This document shows, in pieces, positions 1-13,700 of a stretch of 64,000 bases of DNA (its first letter is position 1; each line of letters opens with the position of its first letter). The notes below the pieces were generated by a model. That model saw nothing but the letters and a program-made list of their open reading frames with translations. It was not told where the DNA came from and did not search any database. The stretch is from Enoplosus armatus (Eukaryota > Chordata > Actinopteri > Centrarchiformes > Enoplosidae): positions 12,997,463 to 13,061,462 of the forward strand of contig NC_092181.1 of NCBI RefSeq assembly GCF_043641665.1, in the 5' to 3' direction. A program made the position numbers and the translations under genes.

Positions 1-251
1 AGCGGGATGAGATTTCTTCACATGCTGTCACATAAATGTGTGCACACACTCACACACTTTCTGGAAAGGACAAACTGATGGTGATGGTGAGGAATGTATG
101 GCATCTGTAGATAGAGCAGCACCTGCTGGGCCCCAGAACGGGCTGCTTTGATTATGTGGCAATGCTCTGTAGTGACAGGACGACTGAGTGATGTGATAAT
201 CATCTACACCCACACACAAACACACACAGACAAACACACACAAAAACTTAC
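1..251 (-). other. rhbdl3 intron 7, 5' part only
   Basis: Intron sequence running off the left edge. On the transcribed strand the donor GTAAGT is followed within a few bases by an imperfect UG-rich tract (bases 204-246). No coding sequence of the final exons was found here. Confidence 0.85.
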
Positions 252-3200
252 CATTACTACATTGGCCAAATGTGCTGAGACCAAAGCGTACACTCCACCA
301 GATGACCCGACCACTGGAGCCGTCATATCAGTGACGGACACCGCCAGAGACCCTGCAGTGATGATAAAGGAACTTGCTTTAGGTAAATGAACAAATGACG
401 GCATTCTTATATTATCCACATCTTGAAAAAGCAACAAGATACCCAGGAAGGTGAGCTGTCATTGAAGACCTGCTGTTTGTTTTTTTGTTTTGTTTTTTAA
501 TATGCAAATCCAATTTGAAATCATGACTAGTAACAATAAGAAGGCTGTGGTGGGGAATGAGAGGGAACGGCCTATAGGTGTTTCAAATATTAGAATACTG
601 AGGGTATTAGAGTGTTATGTCGTTGAGATCAAATAAAATCTTAAATATTCGATTAGATAAGAGGTTCATGGGTCATTCTTGACCTTGTAAACAACAGAGT
701 CTCTCTCAGCTGCTGTCCAAGGTCAAGGATTAACTCTCAGCTTTTAAGGCAACTTGGACAAGAGGTCTTTGGCCACCTGGAGGCAGCACGAACAAACTGT
801 AAACACAACACTATCAACTATTATACTGTTAGACTGTTTACAAATCCAGCAGATACGGAGCAACAATAGCATTAATTTGGAGTCGTGTTTGTGTCCACCT
901 GATGAATGTAAGTCCACTCTCCTTTCAGCTCTGTTTTTGGTCTCCACCAACTCCTGAGGGAAATATCTGGCTTTTAGCTGCTACATGCTCCACCTTGTTC
1001 ACCTGCTAGTTGCTAACTGTGTCTGTCTGCAGTTTGGTGATGATCAGCAGGTTGTGTACAGTGAGTTTATCTGAGCTTTCGTGCTTAAAACAGCTGCCTG
1101 CTGCAGCAGACGACACTATAGAGAAGTGAGACTGAACCAAAACAGTAAAGTTGAGGGCCGTAAAATCAAAACAATTAGCTGAAAGATGCTAAAAGTACTC
1201 ATGTGATCCATTGTTAATATAGAAATACTAATAATAATACTAATAGCTATCATCCAACTGGGTAAACTTCATTTTCTGATGAAGACCATGTGATATGATC
1301 GAAAGCTCCACAACAGCTACTTCATAGACCTTGTGGTGAGAATATGTTCTCGATTGCATTTGTTTAGCCTGGCAGTTGACCATTTTGAGGATCAATGGAT
1401 AAATATATTTTGGCGAATGTGCTATAATGTGATACAGTGCTAACCGCTTTATTTGTTTATTTGAAATGTGTGTTTTGCTACAATCTTGGGTCTGAGCTGT
1501 CACTATTAAGGAGGACATTTGACTATTTCTTCCCTTAGAGGATCATACTGGCAGACACTGTGACTAACTGGCTAATTTAAACAGTTTTTGTACAAACTGT
1601 GACCGTTTGTGAACTGAAAACATCTATTTTGAATGGCATAAAGCCTGCTTTGCTACTCGCTATTTAATGTGGGTGTCTAATAAATAGGCCTTCATGAATA
1701 GAGGCTCGCTCGTACTGTACCAGCACATGCTGTGATTTTATGTAAAACAAATGCATTCATACAAATTGGGCTGCTGCAAACAGGGAATTACTCTCTTTAG
1801 CACCTTGGTACCAATTCATCGCGTGCACAAAAGATCCAATCAAGCATTTCTGTTTATTTCTATTCAAGCATTCAAAAGTTTAAATGTGGGGACATTCAGA
1901 GACAGAGTCCCCAGAGGAAATGTGTTTTCACTGCAGTCTGTGAAAGCAGATACAGATATGCTTCGTTGGACTATTAAATTACGCAAACACAAACTCTCTT
2001 ATTCTGTCTCTCTTTTGCCCATTTTCTTTCTTTCTCTCTCTCTCTCTACTGTGCATACAACCCATCCACTCAGAATATCTTCTCCTTCCCTTCTCTCCAT
2101 GGCACTGACCTGTGTACATTATTGATTCTAAGTATATGAGACACAACTGCCCACACTGCATACAGTAGGAGAGCACATGGAGCTGTTGATGAATGGTCTC
2201 ATACTTTTCCTCTATGTTCACCCACCTTCCTTCTCGCTCACTCTCAAATATAAATATACCTTATTTGCATAACACATAAAGTGTGCCTGCATATATATAC
2301 ACTGCACATTAATTACATATATACTCAAATATATACAAAATATACAGAATTTGCTACCACTACTCCTTATAACAGTTTTATAGCGAGTCTTGAGGCTGTG
2401 GATGGTCAAGATGGATTTAGATGGCGTTTGTGAGCCAGCTGCATAAAATGTAAGTCGCTTTATGGGTTGTGTTGCATCCATATATCATATTTGTGAGAGT
2501 CAGGACCACTTTGGGACGCCAAGTGGCTCCCAAATCTCTCCATTTCTATTTGCAGTTCTTCCAAGTTATGCTCTGTTTCTGTGGACTACAAAGACGTTCT
2601 TGTTGAATTTAAGGAGAAGAATTTAGTTGGGAATGTGACGCTCCATGTTTTATTATTTAGTTTACAAAGTTGTCCTAATATTTCTCTGCCATATAATAAG
2701 AAAGGTAGAAAAACAAAATCCAAATTCTGAATGGTAGCAGATGTGTTCAGTACATGTACGAGCAAATCTTCAACAACGACACCTTTTAGCAGCGGAGCTG
2801 ATCTCACTGGTGATAGGTTAGTTCTGTGCTGAACTGACCACAAACAGATTGAACGTACTACTGAACTGAAGGCCGTCAGAATCAGCACTGAACGTTACTG
2901 AAGTGATTTGTGATATCCACCTCTAAATGTAGAAGCTGTAGAACCTTTTTCTAATGGCATCAAATGTCCGGCCTGCCTGTTCGGTCAGCCTCCATAGGGC
3001 CATGACAGACTTCCAAGATGAGCTTATGGTCAAGCAAGGGTACGTGTAGCTGGTGGACCTGGATCTTTGTTGAAACATTACTCTTGCCTGTATTTACTGA
3101 TAATACCACTCCTTGCAGCAGTTCTGGAGCAAGGACACACAGTATTTGCTCTGTGGTAAATAAACATTTATCTGTAGACCCCATATAGATATTTAAGCCT

Positions 3201-5693
3201 GTGTGATTTCTGGTAAAACTGCAGCTGGCTAAGCTCAGCCCTCAAATAGCTGTAAAATCAACCGACTAAGCTTCAGCCACATTTAGCCGACCTCGTAACT
3301 TTGTACATTAATGCTGTCGTGTGGTTTGGAAGATGCTCAGAAAACATTTAGCTCAATTTCACCCAGCTACGTTTAGCCTCTCTCTCTCTCTCTCTCTCCC
3401 TCTAGCCCTCTCTCTCTCTCTCACACAACAACAACAGAGTATATTACACTATAGGTATACTGTACATAATTACAGCGGACAGAAAGGGCTCTGGAGTTCA
3501 TAGATATCAAATCACCATAAGGAGGGATGATAGGATAAGCCATGGCATCTCAATCATGGTGCTATTTATGGGGGTGGGCACAGCATGAGATGAAAGAAAG
3601 CATGCACAGACACATACGCTGGTCCACATACACAAGCATGAGAAAATACGAAGCCCCACATATAATACACCATGCAGATGTGTAAACAAAAACACACGCA
3701 GCATACTACATACACATACACCCTGCAAACATGTTATAAAAACAACTGAATTTGCTTGATTCCCGCATCCTTACAATGGCCTCATTCTGTCAGTATGTTT
3801 AAGGAGCTTTGTTTTTATATTACATTTTATTATTGTATTATTGTTATTCATTGAAAAAAACACAAAGGAGGAGAGGTATAGAATTGTAAGGGTTAAGGAA
3901 TTAGCTACTGTATTTGGACAATAATACTCCTACACTGCAAACACTTAAATTGTGAGATAATAGTGTCATTAAAGCATTGACTTGCATAAACTGACAATAC
4001 TGCATATTTACCAGAGAACTGTTTTGTTAAAATGCACACCATATCATGTTGTTCACATCAACCTCTATTGTAATAAAAAAAACATCTGGGAAACCCGTTA
4101 GAGAGAAATAGTCGCATGCAGTTGTTTTGCCACTGTTTTTAGATGAGGAATGGGGAAACACACAGTGGACGGTCCTGAGGGAATTCAGTGATGTGGAGAG
4201 AAAACTGTTCTTGAGGTGCACAAAAGCTGACCAGACTATGTGTATTGTATAAACCCTGGTGCTTCCAGACAAAAATAAATACTATTTCATACTGGAATGT
4301 GTCCTAATAATAATTATATTGGTAATTTCAGGATATACTAATTGCATTACAGTATTTCCTGATTTGACCCTGTTGGCCAATCAAATATGCTCAATTGTCC
4401 ACACCAGGGAGAACACCTTGTTGCGTGCAGCCTGTGGCACAGTGCTAGTGTTGCTGTTTATCTCTCCAGCATCAAGACGGAGGAGAAACTGCGTCAGTAA
4501 TTTCTTGACAGAGTTTTTAAAATCCATAAACCGCTTTGTGGTGTCTTTGTCTGGTTCTGCTCGAGGTTTCTGCCTCTTAAAAGGAAGTTTTTCCTTGCCA
4601 CTGTCGCCAAAGTGCTTGCTCATGGTGGGAACTGTTGGGTCTCTGTAATAACATTATAAAGAGTCGGTCTAGACCTGCTCTATTTTGTAAAGTGTCATGA
4701 GATGACTTTGTTGTGATTTGGCGCTATATAAATAAAATTGAATTGAAAAAAATTGAATTTGTGTTTGATAAGCCTTCAAAACTGCACTGAAATTATTCAA
4801 AACTCCAAAGTGAGTTCCAAATCAGTGCACCGGTTTCCAGCCGTGTATTTTCAAAGGAATATGTGAAGGTGGAATGAAAGGACTTTTTAAAAGCTGGAGC
4901 TGACATTTAGCACCAAATTGGAGTTTCTTCTTTGCCTAATGCGTGGCCTTCTCAGCTGTGTGAACCATGATGGCAGCACAGCGAGGTGGTGAAAAACAGC
5001 ATCTGACTCACCAGGTCATTAAACACTGTAGAGTAATCTAAGCAGCTAGGTGATTACACACACAAACACACACCCACACAGGAACATATACACTGTTGTT
5101 CCTCTTTCTATCAGACACACAAACAGCGGGAGGGGGAGGGGAAAATGTATTCAACATTGTTTTTCTTCTTTCTGAATCGATTCTCAAATAAAAAAACACA
5201 ATCAAGCATACATTTTTAATCTGATTGTGACCCTCAATAATAAAATTGAGCAGTGATATGATTTCCACTCCCTCGATTACACTCTTTTACAGCGCTGTCA
5301 CTTCCTTACTCTTCAAACACGCACAGACAGACACTAAAACACCTGGTTCAGGACACCTCCACCTCTGTAGTTCCTGTGTCTGGGCGGGGTGACCTCCATC
5401 ACTGTAATTAACTTGGTTTAATAACATCATTTCAGTTTGGTTGCTTATGCGCACACGCACACACACACACACACGCCGCATACACACAGACAAGGACACA
5501 GTCTCTCATAGTCCCTCTACAGGCCCTGGGACGCCTGTAGTTTTTAGAGTCGAAAGTGGCATCTCATTTATCTTTGGCTGTTCTTCTGCAGAGAAAGAAC
5601 TGGGAACATGAGGGGGAATAATAATGGACATCAGCACTCGTAATGAATAAAGTCAACACTTTGGCGGCATGTTGAGTCAACAAAGTGGAGTTT

Positions 5694-5734
<41 letters not shown>

Positions 5735-7170
5735 AAAAGGGCGCGTCCTCTGTGAGTGACCCCCTCCCAAATGTGCCAGTCGTTGAGTCTGCAGTTGTGT
5801 GACTTTGTGCAACTTTCCTTTCTCTCTATTGTTAACTTTGTTGTCTACATGTCTGTTTTTCTGCCTGATCTTCTGCTGTTTGTACACACTCTTTGTACAG
5901 GCAGACCCCTGTTTTATTGTGTCTGCGTACTTGTCTGCTGTCCACGAGTGAGGCACTTGTGTGTTTACATGCAAATCCATTGTTTCCATTAAAGTGTGTG
6001 AGTGTGTGTTGGCCCTAGAGGGCCATCAACGTCTCTGAGTCATTACTTGACCTCTGAACTCTGCCTTGACCCCTGTATGTGCCAGCTGAGCCCCTCTCTG
6101 TCCACTAATGCTTGTTGTGTTTCTTCACACAATCAGGCAGCGTCATTGAGTCACAAATTTAACATTGCTGTTCGTGTTGTAAGTGAATGTTAACGTTATG
6201 TTACGCTATATTACAAAATGGCATTAAATCAAAAAGAACATGTAGGAAATACATAGCTATCAATGGGCATGCCAACTAGAGAATGTTTCTCTTAGTATTA
6301 ATATTCTTATATCGATATACAAAAGCAATTATATACAGTCAATGTAAAGTAATCTAATGTAATTTTATTTCATTTTATTTTATTATTATTTACTACTGAT
6401 GTCTTTTATTTGCTATTGTTGGGGCTGTTCTCTTCATTTTGTACAGCACTTTGGTCATCTCTGGTTGTTTTTAAATGTGCCATATAAATACATTTGATTT
6501 GATTTGATTAAAGTTTTGAATTGGCACACACACTGGCACACACACAACTGACATGTGAGTTTTGAAGCCAATACAGTGATATTTGCATAGTAAAAGCATA
6601 AAATAATTAATAATAATAAAAAAGAAGATATATATATCAGATATTAATATCGATTCTTTAACACCTTTGGCAACAATCTCTCAAATTTTGAATATATCAA
6701 AATTTCACTGGGAATAAAATCATTATTTTCCAATCTCTCTATATTGTCTTACTAACCAATGAAGTCAGAAATGGCATAAAAAAATGACCATACATAAAAC
6801 TGCAGCCTATAAAACATTGAGGCATATATACCACATATACAATGATGATAAACTTATCACATCCACCCACTTGTTGCTAAATGTTATTCTGAGAATCGTG
6901 ACTTTAGAGTCTTTCTGCTGCCAAAACACATTAAAAAAAAAAAAAAGCCCAGTCAGACACAACAAACATCACAGCCATCCAGAACGTGCCTCCCCTCTTC
7001 CGCTGGTGGTCGATATCTAATTAAAATAGCAGACGTGTGCGCGCGCGTGTGTTGGTCTGTGTGTGTATATAAGTGTGTGTGATTTATGGCGCGTTTCCTC
7101 CTCATTTCACTGCGAGGTTAATGCTACAGGCCACCACAGCTGGTATCCCCAGGGTGTTTGTCACTGACCC

Positions 7171-7210
<40 letters not shown>

Positions 7211-7842
7211 GCACACACACACACACACACACACGAGACTCAGAGATGAATATTAAACCAAATTGCTAACAGTAACACACATACTCACTGCCACAAGGCA
7301 TCACGTTTCCATTTCCAAAAATCTCCAGCCTTCATCTCAAAAAGAAGCCCAATGATCTCACTCCAGTTATCTCATAGCTGTAACCATGGACACCAAAATC
7401 TTTTTAAAAATGCCTAAAATGTTTGGGTTTGTGGAAAGAAACCAACACTGGGAGTGATGACTTTGTTAGCGTGTACTGATTCAGTAAAGAAAAACAGCGC
7501 TCATGAACACACACGCACACACACAGAAATGCAGACTTACTGTCTCAGCTGAACAGGGCTGAACACTGAAAGTGCACCAGTGCCTGAGGTTGATAAGGAA
7601 GTAGGAAGGGAGCGGTGACATTTTGTTCAAAGCTGTGTGTGTGCTGTGCTTTTTCTTTCTCATTTGTAGTTGCTCACTCGGTTTCTCCTAAATCTCACCC
7701 ACCTCTAGGTTTCTCATATCCTGGTCCCCCTCTCCAAACCCTCTCAGGCTTATTAACACTTATGAATTCATCTCCCCTCCTCCGTCTCTTCTCTCTCTTC
7801 ATCCCTACCTCACACACTCCCCTTTCCTATTTCATTATTACT

Positions 7843-7899
<57 letters not shown>

Positions 7900-8348
7900 T
7901 GCGAGTGTGTTCCTCTGATTGAGCTCCAGTTGAGATGACGCTCTCTGCTCTGCCCTATTGTACATGACCGTAGGGGGATGCAGGGTGCTTTGATGGGGCA
8001 CTGACAACCCCCCACATCCCACCACGTCTGGTAGGAAGACAGAAACACAAGGCCATCTGTCCTGAAACACCCCACACACACACGCATACGCTAAATCTTC
8101 TCAATGACCAGTATCCACCAACACACTGGCAGTAACTCGAGAGAATGAAAAAACACACAACAAGCAGATGGAAAAACGGTGGAGTTGAAAAGCAAAACCC
8201 AACAGTGTGTGTGCGTGTGTGTGTGTGTGTTTGTCTCTGGGAGAGAGTGAGAGTGCAGATAAGAGGGAGGGAAATGTATGCAGTGAGTGGAAAAGGACTG
8301 AGATTGTAATTGTTGCATATATATGTTTGTGTGTGTGTGTGTGTGTGT

Positions 8349-8395
<47 letters not shown>

Positions 8396-8521
8396 CACAT
8401 GCCCACCTGCTAATACACCACACACGTAGACCAGTCCGATCCGCAGGGCTCCGTGGACCATTTCTAGAGGGACTCCCACCAACAGCTGCATGGCCATGTT
8501 CAGGCTCAGGTGTTCAATCCT

Positions 8522-8553
<32 letters not shown>

Positions 8554-10412
8554 TTAACATAGGGTTAGAGAGAGTCAGTGTTAAAACTAAATCCATATTT
8601 AATCATATGACTCAGGAACAAAATCATAACAGAAATGTAAAAAATAATATAAAAAGTGAATCAGTTGTTGATTCTAATAATGAACCTTTAATGGTCTGAA
8701 ATACAGTGAAATAAAATTTCATTCAGTGAACAACATGAAACAAACATATGTCAATAGAGTTAAAAGTACCAGCAGAGTCTTGTTCATTTTGTGTTGAGAA
8801 ATTACATTGAAGAAATGAATCAGCAATGTGTCTTTGTCATTGTCGCGGTTACTTTTTTCATTGGAACTACTTTTTATTGAAGAAATAGTCCCTATGAAAA
8901 CTCTTGATAGTGTGTTTTATGGATTATTCAGAGTGACCTGGACACTGGTTCAGGAGGACATGATGCTTTTGAAAAAAATAAGATTTTGTCAATGCACCAC
9001 CATCATTGTATTGAGGTGGTGGCAGAAATCTCAAAACCTGGGCAAATGAAGCCAGAATTATCTGTAGGGCTGAAACTAATAATTATTTTCATTATTGATT
9101 ATTTTAGTTAATAATTTATTACAGTCTATTAAAATGTCAAGAAAGTTCTGAGAGCCCAAGGTGGCATCTTCAAATGTCTTGTTTTGTTCAACCAACAATC
9201 CCAAAGATGTTGAATGCAATAATACAAAACCAAAAAATCTTCACATGTGAGAAGCTGAAACCAATAAATATTTTTTTTCTTGATCAAACAAATGAAATGA
9301 CTAATTAATTATCAAAATTGTTGCTGATTGGTTTTCAGTGGATCAATTTATCAATTAATCATATTGTCTGCATGGATAGATGCCAATACAGAAGATACAG
9401 AAAATGTTTTGTTTTGTAATTTGAGTAAATCAACACATTTCCATATGTATTTATTGAAACTTTTAACGAGACAAAGAAAGACAGAGAAAGAGACGGAGTG
9501 GGCGAGTCTGCACATTTCTCCACTGAGGTTTGTTTTTGGAGCCAATACTCAAACTCTGTTTTGGTTTTGAGAAATAAAAGGATCAGCACTGCTGAGCTGT
9601 TGGCAGGATTACATGGTGCATGCATGTGTGACGTGTCACAAATGACTAAATGGCTAACGGTGCTGTTTAGTAGCACTTCAAGGCAATTTTTACATTTTTC
9701 ATGGTGGAAAACAAACTAAACACATCAATGTTTACCTCATGAGGTCTCTCTACAAATACTTTACATTTCTTTGCATCATTTTTCAATCCATGATGAGTTT
9801 ATTTAGATTTTTATGTAAATCACAAGCAGCTTGAAATAGCTTATTTCCCCGTCAATAAAATGCTCCAAATGCGAAGACATGGATGTGATAAACTCTGTAC
9901 GGGTGACATGCTTCTATTTCCTCCAGTGGGTGAGGCGTCAGATGATTGACAGGAAACACACTCAACTCTGGCAGCATACAATGATAAAACAGAAAATGTG
10001 ACAAAATCAAACTCTGTGTTTATGTTTCCTGCGATGGAAGTTGTTTTCCACGCTGTGGAAGAGTGAATGGCAGCAAATGACTTCTTCTAAAGGGAGGAAA
10101 ACAAGATATCTCAAACTATACTGATATATCCAGAAATAAAGAAAAAGAAAAGGGCAACCTAAATGATTGGCACAAGTTAAAAAAAAAATCCTCTGACAAA
10201 TAAAAGCGATAACAGAGGAAATCATTAAGCAAATAGTCAGTTTGCCTCAGATGTTGTTAATTTTGATGATTATATACTACTGATTTTAAAGACTCAGATC
10301 AGTTGCAGAGTGTAAGAGTCTGCAGTTTTTATCATAACACATTATAACCTGCCTGTTTCCTCCAAGATGATATTATTATGCTTGCTTGGTCACACACACA
10401 CACACACACACA

Positions 10413-10455
<43 letters not shown>

Positions 10456-10598
10456 ACACACTCACACACACACACACACAGAACATCTGCTCCTTCATCA
10501 AACCACAATGTCGTGGCCATCAACAGATAATCATCAACACACTCCAGTGCACTCAAACATTACATATGAACACAGACAGAGGCACACAGTGTAAACAC

Positions 10599-10629
<31 letters not shown>

Positions 10630-10761
10630 TGTAGAAATGCACTCACACGTAGCACAATAAAAAGATAAAAGAGGTGTGCGGCTGCTGCACATTTACCCAA
10701 ATCTGCTCACGGCTTGTGTTTCAGTGTGATGGCTTTAAGCAAAGGATAGCTTGTTCACACA

Positions 10762-10798
<37 letters not shown>

Positions 10799-13700
10799 TG
10801 TGCCCTTCATGGCTAGAAAGTCCTTACAGCCAAACCGCAGTCAGCAGCACAGACACATTCGCATGTCACAGCAGAATCCAAAAGGACAGCAGCTAGCATA
10901 ATCCGGCCTCTCTGCCTCTTTTTCTCCCTCATAATCTTCATCATTGTCTCTCACTCGCTTCAATCACTTCCCTCTTCTGTTTTCTGTCTGTCTTTCTGTT
11001 TCACATTTGTTGAGAGAGAGATGACAGAAGGAACGCAAGACAGAGAGACGACTTTTTTTCCCCATTCGACAGTTCGACAAACTAAACCGCTGAATGCTGT
11101 GTGTCCTAAAGAAAAATCCCAACATCACACAGCTTCTTCATCCTAGAGATGAATACAAACATTCATGCCCACACACACACACACACACACACACAAAAAA
11201 ATTCCCCCAACACAGACAGGGAAAAACAAGACAAGGCCAATAATCTATTTAGTTTGAAACAACCCGGCCACCTCGACCACAATGCCGACAGAGAGGATCG
11301 TTCCAGTGATCAAAGAGACAATGGGGCATATTGATTGGCTGGCAGAGGACTGTCCAAACGCAGAAGGACAACTCCACTCCAGATAACGGCGGCTATCTAT
11401 TTCTATACTGCTAATGAGGCTGCGAGGGATGGGCCGCACTGTCAGGCAGATGTGTGGATACCCATGAGAGGTCCTATTGTGTCCAGACGACCACGTTCTT
11501 TCAGGGCGCTCAACAAAAGCACTGTTTAATCTTTTCCTCTTTTTTTTTTCATCACTGGCTCACCAAACTAAAGCTGAAGATTTACAATGAGTTCAGTTTC
11601 CTGCACAGTTCAAGCACTGGAGCACACTCTTTTTGTACTGCAACAGTATCATTTAATTTTGTAGGACAAATGTTTCATGATGATGAAAATAAATGTAAAG
11701 AGATCTCCTGCTGCAAAATGTCTCGAGTCATGGTTGAATCTCGCAGGAAGCTAATCCTCCTGAAGTTTTCACAGCTGCCACAGACACACTGTTTTTGTGT
11801 GTGAGAGAGAGTCTGCATAATGCTCTACTGAGGGATGTTTTGGGGCCAATATTTACACTCTGTTTTAGTGTTGAGAATTGGGAAGGATCAGTCTTACTGA
11901 GCTGTTGATGGGATTACATGGTTTGTAGATGTGTGTGTGTGTGTGAGAGAGAGAGAGTGTGTGTGTGTGTAGGCAAAAGTGAATTATGGAAACAGTGGTA
12001 ACACAAAAGCTTTTCAAAAGACAGTGTCACTGTTAATGATTATAAGCAGTGGGTACTGAGTACTAAACAGCACAGTATCGTCTGTACTGGTGTCCTGCTA
12101 TATAATTCCTGCCTTGACCTTCGTTTGAGGTCATTCCATCTTTGCGCCAATGTTTTCCATCACTGTTTAGTAAATTACAGCTAAATTTAGAGGCAGAAAA
12201 TAGATACTATTTGTGATTTTACAGGATTAGTAACTTTTGGCATCTATCTGGGAAAACACTTCGCCTTTATTTTGGGTAACTTTGCCTCCAAAACCCAGAA
12301 AATATGAATTAAAGTAGAGAACATGTAAAGGATAATTCTTCCTAGGATGTTACAAGAAGTGGGGCGCTTTAATTGTGCCCGTTGTGCGAACCACATGAGC
12401 TGTCGCACCACCTGTTGGCTGCACTTATGAAGCTCCATGCTCACCATTTTTACCCTCCAGGGATTTATTACATGAACTTCACTTCCTTGTGTGATTCAGA
12501 GTACAGACATTGAGAAATGTTTCTCAATGTTCCTTCTAATGAAGGTCTCTCTCCCCGTGGCTCTGGTATCAGCACTAGCAAATGGGCTGAACACTTTACG
12601 CCAGCTGGCCATAAAACGACATGTGTTCTTTTGTGCCATCACCCCAAAGGATCCAATATGAACCAGCAATCAAATTTTTATACTTCTTGAATTATTGAGT
12701 CCTTTTTGATCAGCCCTGCATATTTCTGAACAAGAGTTGCAGCAAACACCCTTTGAAACCAAATCTGCTAGACTAAATGAAATTAAAGGCCACTAAATAC
12801 AAGGATTTAACAAAGGAATGCAATATTGCCATTTAGAGAATTGCGATCATCAAGGTCATCATCATGTCAGTGTGTCACATTTTTCTTGTAGTCGGGCAAC
12901 TGTGGGTTCAACTCAGAATTATTTACTGGATTTCACGAGGTATTCGTGTTACTTTGTCCTCTCTCTGTATGTGTGTTTGCATATGTGAGGCCGTGTGTGT
13001 GCAGCATATACGAAACGTATTGTACGTTTGGATTCATTCCCACAGCCACTTCCCCTGAGGACCCAAATCATTTCAATATGTTCCTGTGTAATTACTGCAT
13101 GTTAAACATCCCACCTCCCTTAGCTGCATGTCATCCCCTATCTCTCTCTCCCCTGGCCTTTCCTGCCTCTCTCTACAGTCCTACCAAAATAAAGCAGAAA
13201 TGCCCAAAAAATAAAAATAAAAATGAAACCTCCCTCCTTTTATCCTTCCATTCATCCCTTCTAGTTCATCTTTTAACCACACCCTGTCATCCCTACCGTC
13301 TTCCCTCCCCGGCACCTTCAGGTTCTCCTAATTAAATTACCATTTTATTAGTTCTCACTATTGCCTGAGACTACATTTACCCAGAAGATAATTAAACCTG
13401 GATGACCTGGCCTGAACTGCTAATAAAATAGTCTGTGGTACTTGTCGTGGCAGAGGAGAGGACAGGGGAGGAGGATGGAGGCTGACAATGGTATGTTTTA
13501 TTAAATCATCTGTCAAGTGAATATAATAATCCAATAATAATCGCTTGTTTAAGAACATGATACTTTAGGTATTCCACATGATTATTTGTCACTTGCTTAT
13601 TTGTTTTGTAACTTTGCATACAGTGAATATGAACTCATTAGCAACTAACAATTCCTTGTTTGCCCATCTCATCTTTGCTTATCTGCATTTTTCCGTCAGG

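Larger units (their letters stand above)
353..8406 (-). other. rhbdl3 intron 6 (about 8 kb)
   Basis: No exon-like reading frame was found. It contains fish dispersed repeats at about 4540-4757 and 6415-6510, a (CT)n stretch near 3379-3421, and several long GT/CA microsatellites clustered between 5.7 and 8.4 kb. The exon 7 acceptor region is ordinary. The stretch 353-4500 looks largely single-copy and AT-rich, with nothing I can name. Confidence 0.8.

Noticed and set aside
1751..2125. 124-codon frame on the plus strand in intron 6
   Set aside because: It runs into a CT simple repeat, and its composition and context do not suggest a protein.
7810..8596. Long open frames made of His/Thr or Val/Cys repeats around the GT/CA microsatellites
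   Set aside because: They are translations of dinucleotide repeats. Only the embedded part at 8407-8519 is a real exon.
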